This document shows, in pieces, positions 18,671-28,023 of a stretch of DNA of 64,000 nucleotides. Source of the DNA: an uncultured Roseovarius sp. (GTDB lineage Bacteria > Pseudomonadota > Alphaproteobacteria > Rhodobacterales > Rhodobacteraceae); assembly GCF_913057115.1 (NCBI RefSeq), contig NZ_CAJXNN010000004.1:1-64000 (forward strand), given 5' to 3'. Numbering within the stretch: position 1 is the stretch's first letter; each line of letters begins with the position of its first letter. The translations under genes were made by a program, and so were the position numbers. Under the pieces are notes generated by a model, which searched no databases, had not been told where the DNA came from, and worked only from the letters and a program-made list of their open reading frames with translations.

Positions 18671-19537
18671 ATGACTGGCTACGATGATCGTGATGGTAAA
18701 ATCTGGATGGACGGACAACTAGTCGACTGGCGTGGCGCCAATGTCCATATCCTGACGCATGCACTGCATTATGCCAGTTCAGTATTCGAGGGCGAGCGTT
18801 GCTATGACGGGAAGATCTTCTTGTCGCGGAAGCATTCCGAGAGACTTTTGAAATCCGGTGATCTGCTGGATATGCCAATTCCCTATACCGTTGACGAGAT
18901 CGAAGCCGCCAAGCGCGCTGTCCTGGACGCCAACAATCTTGAGGATGCCTATGTGCGCGTTGTCGCCTTCCGTGGTGCGGGTGAGGACATGGGTGTCGCC
19001 TCTGCTCGCAACCCTGTGCGCATGGCAGTCGCCGCTTGGGAATGGGGCAATTACTATGGTGATGCCAAGATGAAGGGTGCAAAGCTCGATATCGCCAAGT
19101 GGAAGCGGCCCAGCCCCGAGACCATCCCCACCGCCGCCAAAGCTGCTGGCCTTTACATGATCTGCACCATGTCCAAGCATGCCGCCGAAGCCAAGGGGTG
19201 TTCGGACGCGCTTTTCATGGATTACCGTGGGTACGTCGCCGAAGCCACGGGTGCCAATGTATTCTTCGTCAAGGATGGCGAGGTGCATACACCCGACCCG
19301 GATTCGATCCTTAATGGCCTTACGCGGCAAACCGTGATCGGGATGCTTGAAAAGCGTGGGATCAAAGTGAACGTGCGCCACATCATGCCCGAGGAACTGG
19401 AAGGGTTCGAGCAATGCTGGCTGACCGGTTCGGCGGCGGAGGTCACGCCCGTGGGTCAGATCGGCGAGTACACCTTCGAGGTGGGCGCTTTGACGCGTGA
19501 GATTGCCGAAGGATACGAGAAGCTGGTTCGTAGCTAA
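18671..19537 (+). CDS. ilvE: Branched-chain amino acid aminotransferase
   Basis: A 288-residue fold-type IV PLP aminotransferase that makes or degrades valine, leucine and isoleucine. HALHYASSVFEGERCYDGKIF and the C-terminal EEL..FEQCWLTGSAAEVTPVGQIG are family signatures. The PLP Lys is expected in the SKHAAEAKG region or nearby; I could not assign it with certainty. ATG 18671 was chosen because the upstream extension lies in the promoter and GGGAG precedes this start. It is directly followed, with no gap, by a citF-like gene. Confidence 0.94.
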   Translation: MTGYDDRDGKIWMDGQLVDWRGANVHILTHALHYASSVFEGERCYDGKIFLSRKHSERLLKSGDLLDMPIPYTVDEIEAAKRAVLDANNLEDAYVRVVAFRGAGEDMGVASARNPVRMAVAAWEWGNYYGDAKMKGAKLDIAKWKRPSPETIPTAAKAAGLYMICTMSKHAAEAKGCSDALFMDYRGYVAEATGANVFFVKDGEVHTPDPDSILNGLTRQTVIGMLEKRGIKVNVRHIMPEELEGFEQCWLTGSAAEVTPVGQIGEYTFEVGALTREIAEGYEKLVRS

Positions 19538-21040
19538 GTGGCAGGCCGCCCTACCCTTCCGGCGTTCATCGAAGGCTATGGCCCGGTAACGCCATGGGAT
19601 GGGTCGGCTATTCGACTTGCTCCGCCTCGTGCGCCCAGATTCGGGGGCAACGCTTTCCGCACCCAATCGCTTGAGGCCGCGCTTGCGGCCTCTGGCCTCC
19701 AGGATGGAGCCACGCTGTCATTTCATCACCATCTGCGGGATGGGGATTCCCTAGTGGTTCAGACCCTTGAGGTTTGTGCAAAGATGGGGGTGCGCGACCT
19801 GCATATCGCGCCCTCGTCGATATTTCCCTGTCATGCCGGTTTGGTTCCGCTGATTGAGCGGGGGGTTATCACGCGGATCACCACCAGCTACTTGAACGGT
19901 CCCGTGGCTGACGCTGTACGCGCGGGCAAACTGGCCACGCCGGCAGTTTTGCAAACCCACGGCGGGCGGGCGGCGGCCATTGAGTCTGGAAGGCTTTCAA
20001 TTGATATTGCGGTGATCGCCGCACCGGGTGTTGATGCGATAGGCAATCTAAGCGGTGCTGTTGGTCGATCGGCCTGCGGGCCCTTGGGCTATGCCATGGT
20101 GGATGCAGCCCATGCGGCGCATGTGATCGCGGTCACGGATATGCCGGATCAAGTATTGCCGCGTATTTGTATTCCTCACGACCGCGTCGATCAGATTGTT
20201 AGGGTGGATTGCCTTGGAAACGCCTCTAGGATTGCCTCCGGCACCACCGCCCGTGCCCCCAGTGCTGGAGGTCAAGAAATCGCGGCGATGACCTCGGCCC
20301 TGATTGGAATGACCGAGATGCGGGCTCCCGGATTTTCCTTTCAAACCGGCGCTGGCGCAACTTCGATTGCGGTTGCCAAGGCGCTTGGGCCGCTCATGGC
20401 GGAACAAGGCATCGTTGGGGATTTCGCCTGTGGCGGAATCACGGCACCCTTGGTTAGGATGCATGAGGGAGGGCTTTTTCGAGAGTTGCGGGATGTGCAG
20501 GCCTTCGATCAGAAAGCTGTACGCTCTTACACCCATGACCCTACACACGTTGGAATATCCGCCTCGGACTATGCCAGCCCCGCCCACGCCGATGCCGTAG
20601 CGCATCAATTGGGGGTGGTCGTTCTTGGGGCCACCGAGGTGGATCGTGACCTGAACGTCAATGTCACGACCACCAGTGACGGGCGGATCATCGGCGGCTC
20701 GGGCGGGCATAGCGATGTGGCCGAAGGCGCGCGAATGACGATTGTCACAACGTCGTTGCAAAGCAAAAGCGGTCCAAAGATTGTTCGTGACACTCTGCAC
20801 AGGACGACACCAGGGGCATCCGTCGATGCAGTCGTTACAGAAGCTGGCGTGACCATTTGCAGCGATAGATGGCGGCACGCCGTGCAGGACCTGCAAGAGG
20901 CAGGTATTCCAACACTGTCCCGGCACAATCTCTTTGGCAATCATGGAGACCCCGCCCCGCGCGATTGGCCAGAGGGCCGGATCGTGGCGGTCAGCGAATA
21001 TCGTGATGGGCGCGTGATTGATGTGATCCGGGCAAACTGA
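19538..21040 (+). CDS. citF: Citrate lyase alpha subunit-like CoA-transferase
   Basis: A 500-residue protein matching CitF across its length: LQDGATLSFHHHLRDGD, SFQTGAGATSIAVAKALG and TTSDGRIIGGSGGHSDVAEGA. The catalytic Glu of family members lies in motifs such as ATEVDRDLNVNV. In citrate lyase the alpha chain swaps acetyl for citryl on the acyl-carrier subunit. Here no citC, citD, citE, citX or citG gene is nearby. The gene begins GTG immediately after the ilvE stop, implying coupled translation. It may therefore act as a stand-alone CoA-transferase with another acid; this is inference. It ends at a shared terminator. Confidence 0.8.
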   Translation: MAGRPTLPAFIEGYGPVTPWDGSAIRLAPPRAPRFGGNAFRTQSLEAALAASGLQDGATLSFHHHLRDGDSLVVQTLEVCAKMGVRDLHIAPSSIFPCHAGLVPLIERGVITRITTSYLNGPVADAVRAGKLATPAVLQTHGGRAAAIESGRLSIDIAVIAAPGVDAIGNLSGAVGRSACGPLGYAMVDAAHAAHVIAVTDMPDQVLPRICIPHDRVDQIVRVDCLGNASRIASGTTARAPSAGGQEIAAMTSALIGMTEMRAPGFSFQTGAGATSIAVAKALGPLMAEQGIVGDFACGGITAPLVRMHEGGLFRELRDVQAFDQKAVRSYTHDPTHVGISASDYASPAHADAVAHQLGVVVLGATEVDRDLNVNVTTTSDGRIIGGSGGHSDVAEGARMTIVTTSLQSKSGPKIVRDTLHRTTPGASVDAVVTEAGVTICSDRWRHAVQDLQEAGIPTLSRHNLFGNHGDPAPRDWPEGRIVAVSEYRDGRVIDVIRAN

Positions 21041-21043
21041 AAA

Positions 21044-21064
21044 GGCCGGACACATGGTCCGGCC
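21044..21064. terminator. Terminator between convergent citF and permease gene
   Basis: GGCCGGA, loop CACATGG, TCCGGCC, flanked by AAA on the left and CTATTCGTTT on the right. It can serve both converging transcripts. Confidence 0.6.
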
Positions 21065-21088
21065 CTATTCGTTTGAGTTTGCCTAGGC

Positions 21089-22264
21089 TTAACCCGGACT
21101 CATCCCGCGCAGGCGTTCAGACCGCCGGCGCAGCAGTTCGACCGTTGTCAAAAGACAGATCGAGATTGCCACAAGGATCGTCGCCACGGCAAGAATGGTG
21201 GGCGAGATTTGTTCGCGCAGGCCGGTGAACATCTGCCACGGCAGGGTTTTCTGCCCAGCAGAGCCGACAAAGAGCACGACAACCACCTCGTCAAACGATG
21301 TGATGAAGGCAAACAACCCCCCCGAGATTACACCCGGCAAGATCAAAGGCATCTGCACCCGGAAGAAGGTGGTCACCGGATCGGCACCCATGTTGGCCGC
21401 CGCGCGTGTGAGCGAGCGGTCAAACCCGACCAAGGTCGCCGTCACCGTGATGATCACAAAGGGAATGCCAAGGGCCGCGTGTGCCAGAACAACGCCCCAG
21501 AAGGTACCTTGCAGCCCAAGCCGCGAATAGAAGAAGTACATCCCTGCCGCGGAAATAATCAGCGGCACAATCATGGGCGAGATTAGGATCGCCATGATCG
21601 GGCGGCGGAAGGGTACATGCTCAGAACTCAGGCCGATAGCGGCCAAGGTGCCGAAGCTTACCGACAGCAGCGTGGCAATCGGCGCAATGGAAATCGAGTT
21701 CCACATCGCTTGTTGCCAGTCATCGTTGGTGAAGAAATCGCGATAGTGCTTGAGCGAATAGCCTTCAGGATCAAGCCGCAGCATTTCCGGCGTGAACGTG
21801 AAGAAGTCTTCAGCGTTGAAGCTAAGAGGCATCACCACGACAATGGGCGTGATCAGGAAGAAGAAGATCATCCCGCAGATCACCCGGAACAGGAAATGAT
21901 AGAAGACCTGTAGTGACGTGGTATAGGGGGGCAGTTTGGAGCGATAGCGCCCCTCGCCCAACCAGAAGATAAACCACCCGAAGAACCAGCCAAAAGCAAG
22001 GCCAATCAGCCCGCCCATGGCGCCGCCAAAAGCGAAACCGATTGCCGCGGTGCCCAACGTTGTAATCCAACGGGCAGCCTTTTCTTGCCGAAATACGGTG
22101 AGGAATACGACGGCTAAGGCCGCCGTTATTGCCGCACCGGCGAAAACGCCGAGTAGGCTATTGCCCTGCGCTGTACCAACGAAGAGACCACAGAAAGCAC
22201 CGGCCGCCGCCACAACAGCGGCAACAAAGGGCACGGGTTTGGGTTCGATCACAGTAATGGTCAT
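21089..22264 (-). CDS. PotC-type ABC transporter permease
   Basis: A 391-residue inner-membrane permease. The N-terminal third carries extra membrane segments (about residues 10-95, Gly/Ala rich) not found in E. coli PotC. A standard six-helix MetI-like domain follows, with the coupling loop TRAAANMGADPVTTFFRVQMP. It is the last gene of the leftward four-gene ABC unit and starts 5 bases after its partner permease. It would import a polyamine-like or other organic cation; the substrate is not fixed by the sequence. Confidence 0.85.
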   Translation of the reverse strand: MTITVIEPKPVPFVAAVVAAAGAFCGLFVGTAQGNSLLGVFAGAAITAALAVVFLTVFRQEKAARWITTLGTAAIGFAFGGAMGGLIGLAFGWFFGWFIFWLGEGRYRSKLPPYTTSLQVFYHFLFRVICGMIFFFLITPIVVVMPLSFNAEDFFTFTPEMLRLDPEGYSLKHYRDFFTNDDWQQAMWNSISIAPIATLLSVSFGTLAAIGLSSEHVPFRRPIMAILISPMIVPLIISAAGMYFFYSRLGLQGTFWGVVLAHAALGIPFVIITVTATLVGFDRSLTRAAANMGADPVTTFFRVQMPLILPGVISGGLFAFITSFDEVVVVLFVGSAGQKTLPWQMFTGLREQISPTILAVATILVAISICLLTTVELLRRRSERLRGMSPG

Positions 22265-22269
22265 ATCCG

Positions 22270-23937
22270 TTACCCCAGCTTCACGTTGTCGATGCCGACG
22301 ATCTTGTCGTAGGCCCAGTAGAGGATCAGGACCGCCGCCAAAAGGATCGAGCCCAAGGCCGCTGCCAAGCCCCAGTTCAAAGAGCTTGAGATGTGATAGG
22401 CAATCCGGTTCGAGATGAATGTACCCGTCGTCCCACCCACGATTTCGGGCGTGATGTAGTAGCCAATGGCGAGGATGAACACGAGGATCGACCCCGCACC
22501 GATACCCGGCACCGACTGCGGGAAATAGACCCGCCAGAAGGATGTCCAGTTGGTGGCGCCAAGGCTACGCGCCGCACGAACGTAGGACGGCGGGATCGTC
22601 GACATCACCGAATACATCGGCAGGATCATGAAAGGTAGCAGGATATGAGTCATCGCCACGATCGTGCCGAACTGGTTGTTGATCATAATTAACCTGCCGG
22701 CATCATCCACAAGGCCCAACCAGACCAGCGTATCGTTGATCACGCCTTGTTGTTGCAGCATCACCTTCCACGCCGAAGTTCGCACCAGAAGTGACGTCCA
22801 GAAAGGCAAAAGCACGAGGATCATCAAAAGGTTGGCTGTTCGCATCGGAAGGTTCGACAGGAGGTAAGCCACGGGATAGGCCAGCAAGATGCAGCTGCCG
22901 GTAATGACCAGCGACATGAAAAGGGTCCGTTTGAACAGCATGATATAAATCTGCTGGTTCTCGGGGCGCGCTTCCGGACCATCAACCCCTTTCTGCATAT
23001 CAATGGCGTTCAAAAAATAGCCCGTGGTGAAAGGCGGGCTGTAAACCTGAATGGTGCGCCAATTGTCTGTGGCAGCCCAATCTTCGTCCATTTCAAGAAA
23101 GGCTTCCTTGAACGCGATGTCGGGTTGCTCAGCCAGCATATCTTGGGCAGCACGCAATTCGTCCGCGCCAAAACCACTGTATCCTGAAAGGTCCACGCCA
23201 CGCTTGAGATCTTGTACCAACGCGATCTTGACGGCCTCCCAAGGCTCTTCCTCGGCAACGACATCTTCGTCAGCAACTACTGTGAAGAGCGCAAAGGAAG
23301 TGTAAGCACGCGCCGTATTCGGCAAAAGATCGGAAATCTCCTGACCGGGCACAAAGCCGATGTTGCCACCAAAGTTGTCACTTGTAAGGCTGGCCAGCCG
23401 GTCCCGTTCTTCTTCAAGCAGACCCCTGTTTTTCGCCGCGTCCTCGCCACCGCTCATCAGCGTGTACCAAAAGCTCTCGTCTTCCCAGACTTCGTTGAGG
23501 TCCTCAAGCGCGTCAATGTAGTCTTCGCCGATATCATCGACGCTACGACCCGATGAGCGGAAAAGCGAGGAAACGCCGGTTTCTTCGTAATTCAGTCGCG
23601 TACCAAGACGCGTATGTTCCTTGGCCTCTGAAGCAAGGAACATATCATAATAAAGCGCCTCGTAGACCGCTTCGCCCGGAGCTTCGCCCGAAGTGGAATC
23701 CCAGCTTTCCAGCTGTTGCACGGTGCCAGGCAGCGTGTTCGAGACGATCTGGTTCTCGACCGAGCGAAAAAGCATATCCGCGATCGGCGCGATAAAGGTG
23801 ACAAGAACAAAGATCAGCAACGGCGCGATCAACCCAAGGGCGCGCAACTTCTGCCGTCTGAGCGCGCGATTCAGGCTTCGCTTCAGCGGTGTGCCGTCAG
23901 CGGCCAGAACCGGGCCGGTATCGGTGGTATCGCTCAT
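22270..23937 (-). CDS. PotB-type ABC transporter permease with large periplasmic insertion
   Basis: A 555-residue permease. After a first membrane helix (about residues 35-55) comes an acidic insertion of about 230 residues, predicted periplasmic. The remaining five helices and the loop VRAARSLGATNWTSFWRVYFPQ, the EAA motif, follow. Large insertions of this sort are known in alphaproteobacterial PotB-like permeases. Partner of the permease just downstream; preceded by a stem-loop separating it from the binding-protein gene. Confidence 0.85.
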   Translation of the reverse strand: MSDTTDTGPVLAADGTPLKRSLNRALRRQKLRALGLIAPLLIFVLVTFIAPIADMLFRSVENQIVSNTLPGTVQQLESWDSTSGEAPGEAVYEALYYDMFLASEAKEHTRLGTRLNYEETGVSSLFRSSGRSVDDIGEDYIDALEDLNEVWEDESFWYTLMSGGEDAAKNRGLLEEERDRLASLTSDNFGGNIGFVPGQEISDLLPNTARAYTSFALFTVVADEDVVAEEEPWEAVKIALVQDLKRGVDLSGYSGFGADELRAAQDMLAEQPDIAFKEAFLEMDEDWAATDNWRTIQVYSPPFTTGYFLNAIDMQKGVDGPEARPENQQIYIMLFKRTLFMSLVITGSCILLAYPVAYLLSNLPMRTANLLMILVLLPFWTSLLVRTSAWKVMLQQQGVINDTLVWLGLVDDAGRLIMINNQFGTIVAMTHILLPFMILPMYSVMSTIPPSYVRAARSLGATNWTSFWRVYFPQSVPGIGAGSILVFILAIGYYITPEIVGGTTGTFISNRIAYHISSSLNWGLAAALGSILLAAVLILYWAYDKIVGIDNVKLG

Positions 23938-23972
23938 CTTGTCCCCGTTGGTGATTTCTTTTTGTGGGAGGA

Positions 23973-23992
23973 GAGGGCCGCAAACGGCCCTC
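23973..23992 (-). terminator. Intercistronic stem-loop after the binding-protein gene
   Basis: GAGGGCCG, CAAA, CGGCCCTC lies between the binding-protein stop and the permease start. Such hairpins in ABC operons stabilise or attenuate the transcript so that the binding protein is made in excess. Confidence 0.5.
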
Positions 23993-24020
23993 CCGGTATC
24001 ATATCAAGCGGCGGGCTGGA

Positions 24021-25133
24021 TTATTGGGCCAGCCATGCTTGGAATTTGGCGTCGATATCGTCGCGGTAGTCAGCCCAGAACTCGTAGTTGTAGAGGAAGG
24101 TGTTCTTGGCGTTTTCCGGGTCGGTCGGCATGTGCGGTGCCATGTCGATACCCAGTTCCGCGTGTTGACCAACCAGCGGTGCCGAGGAGGCACGTGCCGG
24201 ACCGTAGGAGATCCACTTGGCCTGATCGGCCAGACGCTGCGTGTCGGTGGCGAAGTAGATGAAGTCAAGCGCACGGGCCAGACGGTCCTCAGGCAGGTTG
24301 GCAGGGATGATCCAGCCGTCCAGGTCAAACACCTGAGCGTCCCACATCATCGCAACCGGCTGATCCTGCTCTTCGATCACGCTGAACAGACGACCGTTGT
24401 AGGTCGAGCCCATGAAGACTTCGCCATCGGCCAGAAGCTGCGGCGTGTCGGCACCAGCAGACCACCAGATCACGTCATCCTTGATGGTGTCCAGCTTGTC
24501 GAGTGCTTGCTGTTGACCTTCTTCGGTGGCCAGAACGTCATAGACTTCATCCTTGGCAACACCGTCGCAGAGCAGCGCCCATTCCATGTTGTTGATCGGG
24601 CGCTTTTCAAGCGAACGCTTGCCCGGATAAGTCTCGGTGTCGAAGACCGAGCAGATGTCGGAGGGCGCTTCGGCACCTTCAGGCACCATGTCGGTGCGGT
24701 AACCGAAGGTGGTCGAATAAACGATCTGCGGGATGAAGCAGTCGCCGACCAGCAGGTCACCAAAGTCGTCTTCAGCCGACGTGCCATCGGGCGCGGGGGC
24801 AAGATGCTCATCAGGGTCGATTTCCATGGCGAGGCCTTCGTCGCAGAGGCGCAGGGCGTCCGCGGCAACCACGTCAACCACGTCCCAGGTCACGTTGCCG
24901 GCTTCGTCCATGGCGCGGAGCTTGGCCACGGCTTCGGCCGAGCTTTCGTCCCAGACCACTTCGAGGCCTTCGTTCATTTCCTGGTAGGGGTTGGTGTAGG
25001 CGTTCACCTGGCTTTTCTGATAAGCGCCGCCCCAAGAGACGAGCGTCATCGAGTTCGCCATGTCTTCGGCGTGCGCCGAAACGGCTGCAACCGTCAGGGC
25101 GGTAGAAGCCATAAGGGTCTTTGTGAGTTTCAT
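24021..25133 (-). CDS. PotD/PotF-type periplasmic substrate-binding protein
   Basis: A 370-residue extracellular solute-binding protein. The signal peptide from ATG 25133 (MKLTKTLMASTALTVAAVSA) ends about AHA and the mature protein starts EDMANSMTLVSWGGAYQ. The body has the two-lobe layout of the spermidine/putrescine group (VVDVVAADALRLCDEGL, GDCFIPQIVYSTTFGY, and a Trp-rich lobe with DVIWWSAGADTPQLL). Its ligand could be a polyamine, or an ectoine-related compound given the neighbours; this is open. Second gene of the ATPase-binding protein-permease-permease unit. Confidence 0.85.
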   Translation of the reverse strand: MKLTKTLMASTALTVAAVSAHAEDMANSMTLVSWGGAYQKSQVNAYTNPYQEMNEGLEVVWDESSAEAVAKLRAMDEAGNVTWDVVDVVAADALRLCDEGLAMEIDPDEHLAPAPDGTSAEDDFGDLLVGDCFIPQIVYSTTFGYRTDMVPEGAEAPSDICSVFDTETYPGKRSLEKRPINNMEWALLCDGVAKDEVYDVLATEEGQQQALDKLDTIKDDVIWWSAGADTPQLLADGEVFMGSTYNGRLFSVIEEQDQPVAMMWDAQVFDLDGWIIPANLPEDRLARALDFIYFATDTQRLADQAKWISYGPARASSAPLVGQHAELGIDMAPHMPTDPENAKNTFLYNYEFWADYRDDIDAKFQAWLAQ

Positions 25134-25243
25134 ATCATACTCCCAAGTATCATCCCGTTTTACATTTCGGGCCAAGCGTCACGGGTGAAAACAGCATGGC
25201 CTCTGGCTCATCACAGTCCTTGTGGGCTGCGATTACTGTTAAC

Positions 25244-26347
25244 TTATACCGCGTCGAGGGCCCGGCAATCCTGCGGCAACCAACCAATTTCCACTTGCTG
25301 GCCGGGTTGTAGGCGCTGTTGGTCCGCCGAGTTACGGGTCTTGATGATGAAATCGTCCTTGCCCGCAACCTTAAGACGCGTGCGGAAGACATCACCCATA
25401 TAAATGAATTCGGCGACCTCGGCCTTCAGCGTGTGGGCGTTTTCGCCCAATTTTGCGGTGTCGACCTCAACACGCTCGGGGCGGATCGAAATCGTCGTGC
25501 GCTCGCCTGGCTTGCTGACGTTCACGGGCTTGGCATCAATCAGTTCACCGTCGTCAAGTTCAACCAAAGCAAGGCCATTGTTGATTTCCTTGATGGTGCC
25601 TTCAAGCGTGTTGTTTTCGCCGATGAATTGCGCAACGAAGCTGTTCTCGGGGCTTTCGTAAAGCTCATCGGGTGGGGCCAACTGTTGAATACGGCCATCG
25701 TCAAAAACGGCAACACGGTCCGACATGGTCAGCGCCTCGGTCTGGTCGTGCGTCACGTAGACCGTGGTGATGCCCAGGTCATGTGCGAGATTTGTGATCT
25801 CGAACTGCATATGTTCGCGCAGCTGCTTATCAAGGGCGCCAAGCGGCTCGTCCATCAAGACAAGCTCGGGCTCGAACACAAGCGCACGCGCCAGCGCGAC
25901 GCGCTGTTGCTGACCACCCGAAAGCTGCGCCGGGCGGCGACCTCCAAAATCCCCCATCTGCACCATATCGAGCGCACGCTTGACCTTGGCCTCGCGATCG
26001 GACTTGCCGATTTTGCGCACCTCAAGCGGGAAACTGAGGTTCTCCGCCACGGTCATGTGCGGGAACAGCGCATAGTTCTGAAAGACCATGCCAATGCCGC
26101 GCTTGTGTGGCGGAATGTTGTTGATCGAGACACCGTCCAACATGATCTTGCCGTGGGTCGCCGTCTCAAAGCCGGCGAGCATCATCAGGCAGGTGGTTTT
26201 TCCAGATCCCGACGGCCCTAGCATCGTCAGGAATTCGCCCTTGGGCATGGAGAGATTCAGGTCTTTGACGACGAGTGTTTCACCGTCATAGCTTTTCTGC
26301 ACACGTTCAAATTCCACGAACGCGTCGCGGTTTGCACTTTCGGCCAC
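25244..26347 (-). CDS. PotA-type ABC transporter ATP-binding protein
   Basis: About 367 residues. Walker A is MLGPSGSGKTTCLMM, the Q-loop region follows in GMVFQNYALFPHMTV, the signature is LSGGQQQRVALARALV and Walker B is LVLMDEPLGALDKQ. The H-loop is VYVTHDQTEAL and a C-terminal TOBE domain follows. I chose the GTG at 26347 because GGGAG lies 6 bases before it; an in-frame GTG at 26386 lacks a ribosome binding site. First gene of the leftward importer unit, just after a terminator that isolates it from the catabolic genes upstream. Confidence 0.87.
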   Translation of the reverse strand: MAESANRDAFVEFERVQKSYDGETLVVKDLNLSMPKGEFLTMLGPSGSGKTTCLMMLAGFETATHGKIMLDGVSINNIPPHKRGIGMVFQNYALFPHMTVAENLSFPLEVRKIGKSDREAKVKRALDMVQMGDFGGRRPAQLSGGQQQRVALARALVFEPELVLMDEPLGALDKQLREHMQFEITNLAHDLGITTVYVTHDQTEALTMSDRVAVFDDGRIQQLAPPDELYESPENSFVAQFIGENNTLEGTIKEINNGLALVELDDGELIDAKPVNVSKPGERTTISIRPERVEVDTAKLGENAHTLKAEVAEFIYMGDVFRTRLKVAGKDDFIIKTRNSADQQRLQPGQQVEIGWLPQDCRALDAV

Positions 26348-26499
26348 TTGCGGCTCCCTGTCGTTTGTTACTCGTGATTTTTTCACGTTCGGCTGGAACT
26401 AAAACGGCAAAATTCTTGGCTTGCAAGCCCATTTCGTCGGAAACTGAAACTTTCACGCAGCGGCAGAACAATCGGCCAGTTTTTAAGGCAAAAACGGTA

Positions 26500-26535
26500 A
26501 AAACGCCTTCACGCCATAGGGCGAGAAGGCGTTTT
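26500..26535. terminator. Terminator downstream of the aminotransferase gene
   Basis: AAAACGCCTTC at 26500-26510 pairs with GAAGGCGTTTT at 26525-26535, with A and T runs on both sides. It separates the catabolic transcript from the ABC transporter unit. Confidence 0.8.
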
Positions 26536-26574
26536 TGTTTTCCTTTTACTGATTCGCGAAAAGGGCGTTTTTCA

Positions 26575-27945
26575 TTACCCCAAGACGGAATTTACCGCCT
26601 TTGCGGTCTTGGCCACGACTTCATCCGCTTCGGCTTGCGTCAAGCAGAAGGGTGGAGCGAAGCCAAGGATATCGCCCTGCGGCATTGCCCGAGCAATCAC
26701 ATGTTCCGATGCCAGCGCCGCCGCGATCTGGGGGCCGACTTTTTCGGAGGCGTCAAAGAAGGTACGACTGCCCTTGTCCTTCACGAATTCAACGGCGCAA
26801 AGCATTCCTTCGCCACGAACATCGCCCACATTGGCATGGTCACCCAAAGCCTCGGTCATGGTCTGGTTGAGGTAAGTGCCAACAGTACGGTTATTGGCGA
26901 TCAGGTCCAGTTCATCCAATAACTTGAGATTGGCAACGCCAGCCGCAGCCCCAATCGGGTGCGCCGAGTAGGTCCAGCCATGGCCGATGGGGCCATTCTC
27001 GTCGGTGCCTTGCTCCAACACCTTCCACATCTTTTCGCCCACGATGGAGCCGGACAGCGGGGCATAGGCCGAAGTCAGACCCTTGGCGATCGTGATCAGG
27101 TCAGGCTCCAGCCCATAGTGGTCCGAGCCGAACATGGTGCCCAGACGGCCAAAACCGGTAACAACCTCGTCAGCAACCAAAAGGATGTCATGCTTCTTCA
27201 GCACCTCTTGGATTGCCGCCCAGTAGCCTGCGGGCGGCGGAACGATACCCCCGGTACCCAAAACCGGCTCACCGATGAAGGCGGCAATGGTGTCGGCCCC
27301 TTCGCGTTCTATGAGAGCTTCCAGTTCATCAACGCAATGCTGCACGAATTGCTCTTCGGTTTGATCAAGATCGTCACGGCGGAAGTAGTAGGGCGCTTCG
27401 GTATGGATCACCTGCGTCAGAGGCAGGTCAAACTTCTTGTGGAACAGTTCCAACCCAGTCAGCGAACCAGTCATCAGGCCCGAGCCGTGATAGCCGCGCC
27501 AGCGCGAAATGATCTTCTTCTTCTCTGGGCGGCCAAGGATGTTGTTGTAGTACCATATCAGTTTGACGTTGGTCTCGTTCGCGTCCGACCCCGACAGGCC
27601 AAAATAAACCTTGCTCATGTTCTTCGGCGCGCGGTCCATGATCATCTTGGACAGGGTGATGCTCGCCTCCGTGCCGTGGCCCACATAGGCATGGTAATAG
27701 GCAAGTTCCTTGGCTTGCTCGGCAATCGCATCGGCAATGTCCTGACGGCCATAGCCAACGTTGACGCAGTAAAGGCCAGCGAAGGCATCCAGCAGCTTGT
27801 TCCCGTCACGGTCTTCGATATGGCAGTTTGTGCCGCCGGTGATCACGCGGTTTGGGGCCTCACCCCGCGCAAATTGCGCAAGATGCGTCGAGGGATGGAA
27901 AAAGTTATCGCGGTCCCATTGGTCCAGTTGGTCGTTCTTCAGCAT
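26575..27945 (-). CDS. Class III aminotransferase, DoeD-like (diaminobutyrate/putrescine type)
   Basis: A 456-residue fold-type I, class III PLP aminotransferase. Motifs include GLSGSDANETNVKLIWYYN, the cofactor-site DEVVTGFGRLGTMFG and the PLP Lys in DLITIAKGLTSAY. In ectoine degradation the DoeD/Atf enzyme converts 2,4-diaminobutyrate to aspartate semialdehyde. Close relatives act on putrescine, so a polyamine role next to the Pot-type importer is an alternative. ATG 27945 was chosen for its AAAGGAC ribosome binding site. It is 78 bases downstream of the dehydrogenase gene, with a stem-loop between. Confidence 0.85.
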   Translation of the reverse strand: MLKNDQLDQWDRDNFFHPSTHLAQFARGEAPNRVITGGTNCHIEDRDGNKLLDAFAGLYCVNVGYGRQDIADAIAEQAKELAYYHAYVGHGTEASITLSKMIMDRAPKNMSKVYFGLSGSDANETNVKLIWYYNNILGRPEKKKIISRWRGYHGSGLMTGSLTGLELFHKKFDLPLTQVIHTEAPYYFRRDDLDQTEEQFVQHCVDELEALIEREGADTIAAFIGEPVLGTGGIVPPPAGYWAAIQEVLKKHDILLVADEVVTGFGRLGTMFGSDHYGLEPDLITIAKGLTSAYAPLSGSIVGEKMWKVLEQGTDENGPIGHGWTYSAHPIGAAAGVANLKLLDELDLIANNRTVGTYLNQTMTEALGDHANVGDVRGEGMLCAVEFVKDKGSRTFFDASEKVGPQIAAALASEHVIARAMPQGDILGFAPPFCLTQAEADEVVAKTAKAVNSVLG

Positions 27946-27997
27946 TTTTTGTCCTTTCGTATGGTACCGGCACCGGAATTTTCCGAAAACTCCGGAC

Positions 27998-28018
27998 CGA
28001 AATCTTTGCAAGATTTCG
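27998..28018 (-). terminator. Stem-loop between the dehydrogenase and aminotransferase genes
   Basis: CGAAATCT, loop TTGCA, AGATTTCG: an 8-base-pair stem just after the dehydrogenase stop (28024). Possible processing or attenuation point. Confidence 0.4.
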
Positions 28019-28023
28019 CCCGC

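Noticed and set aside
24021..26347. Transporter assigned as an ectoine importer
   Set aside because: The binding protein is of spermidine/putrescine type; proximity alone does not fix the substrate, so it is only raised as a question.
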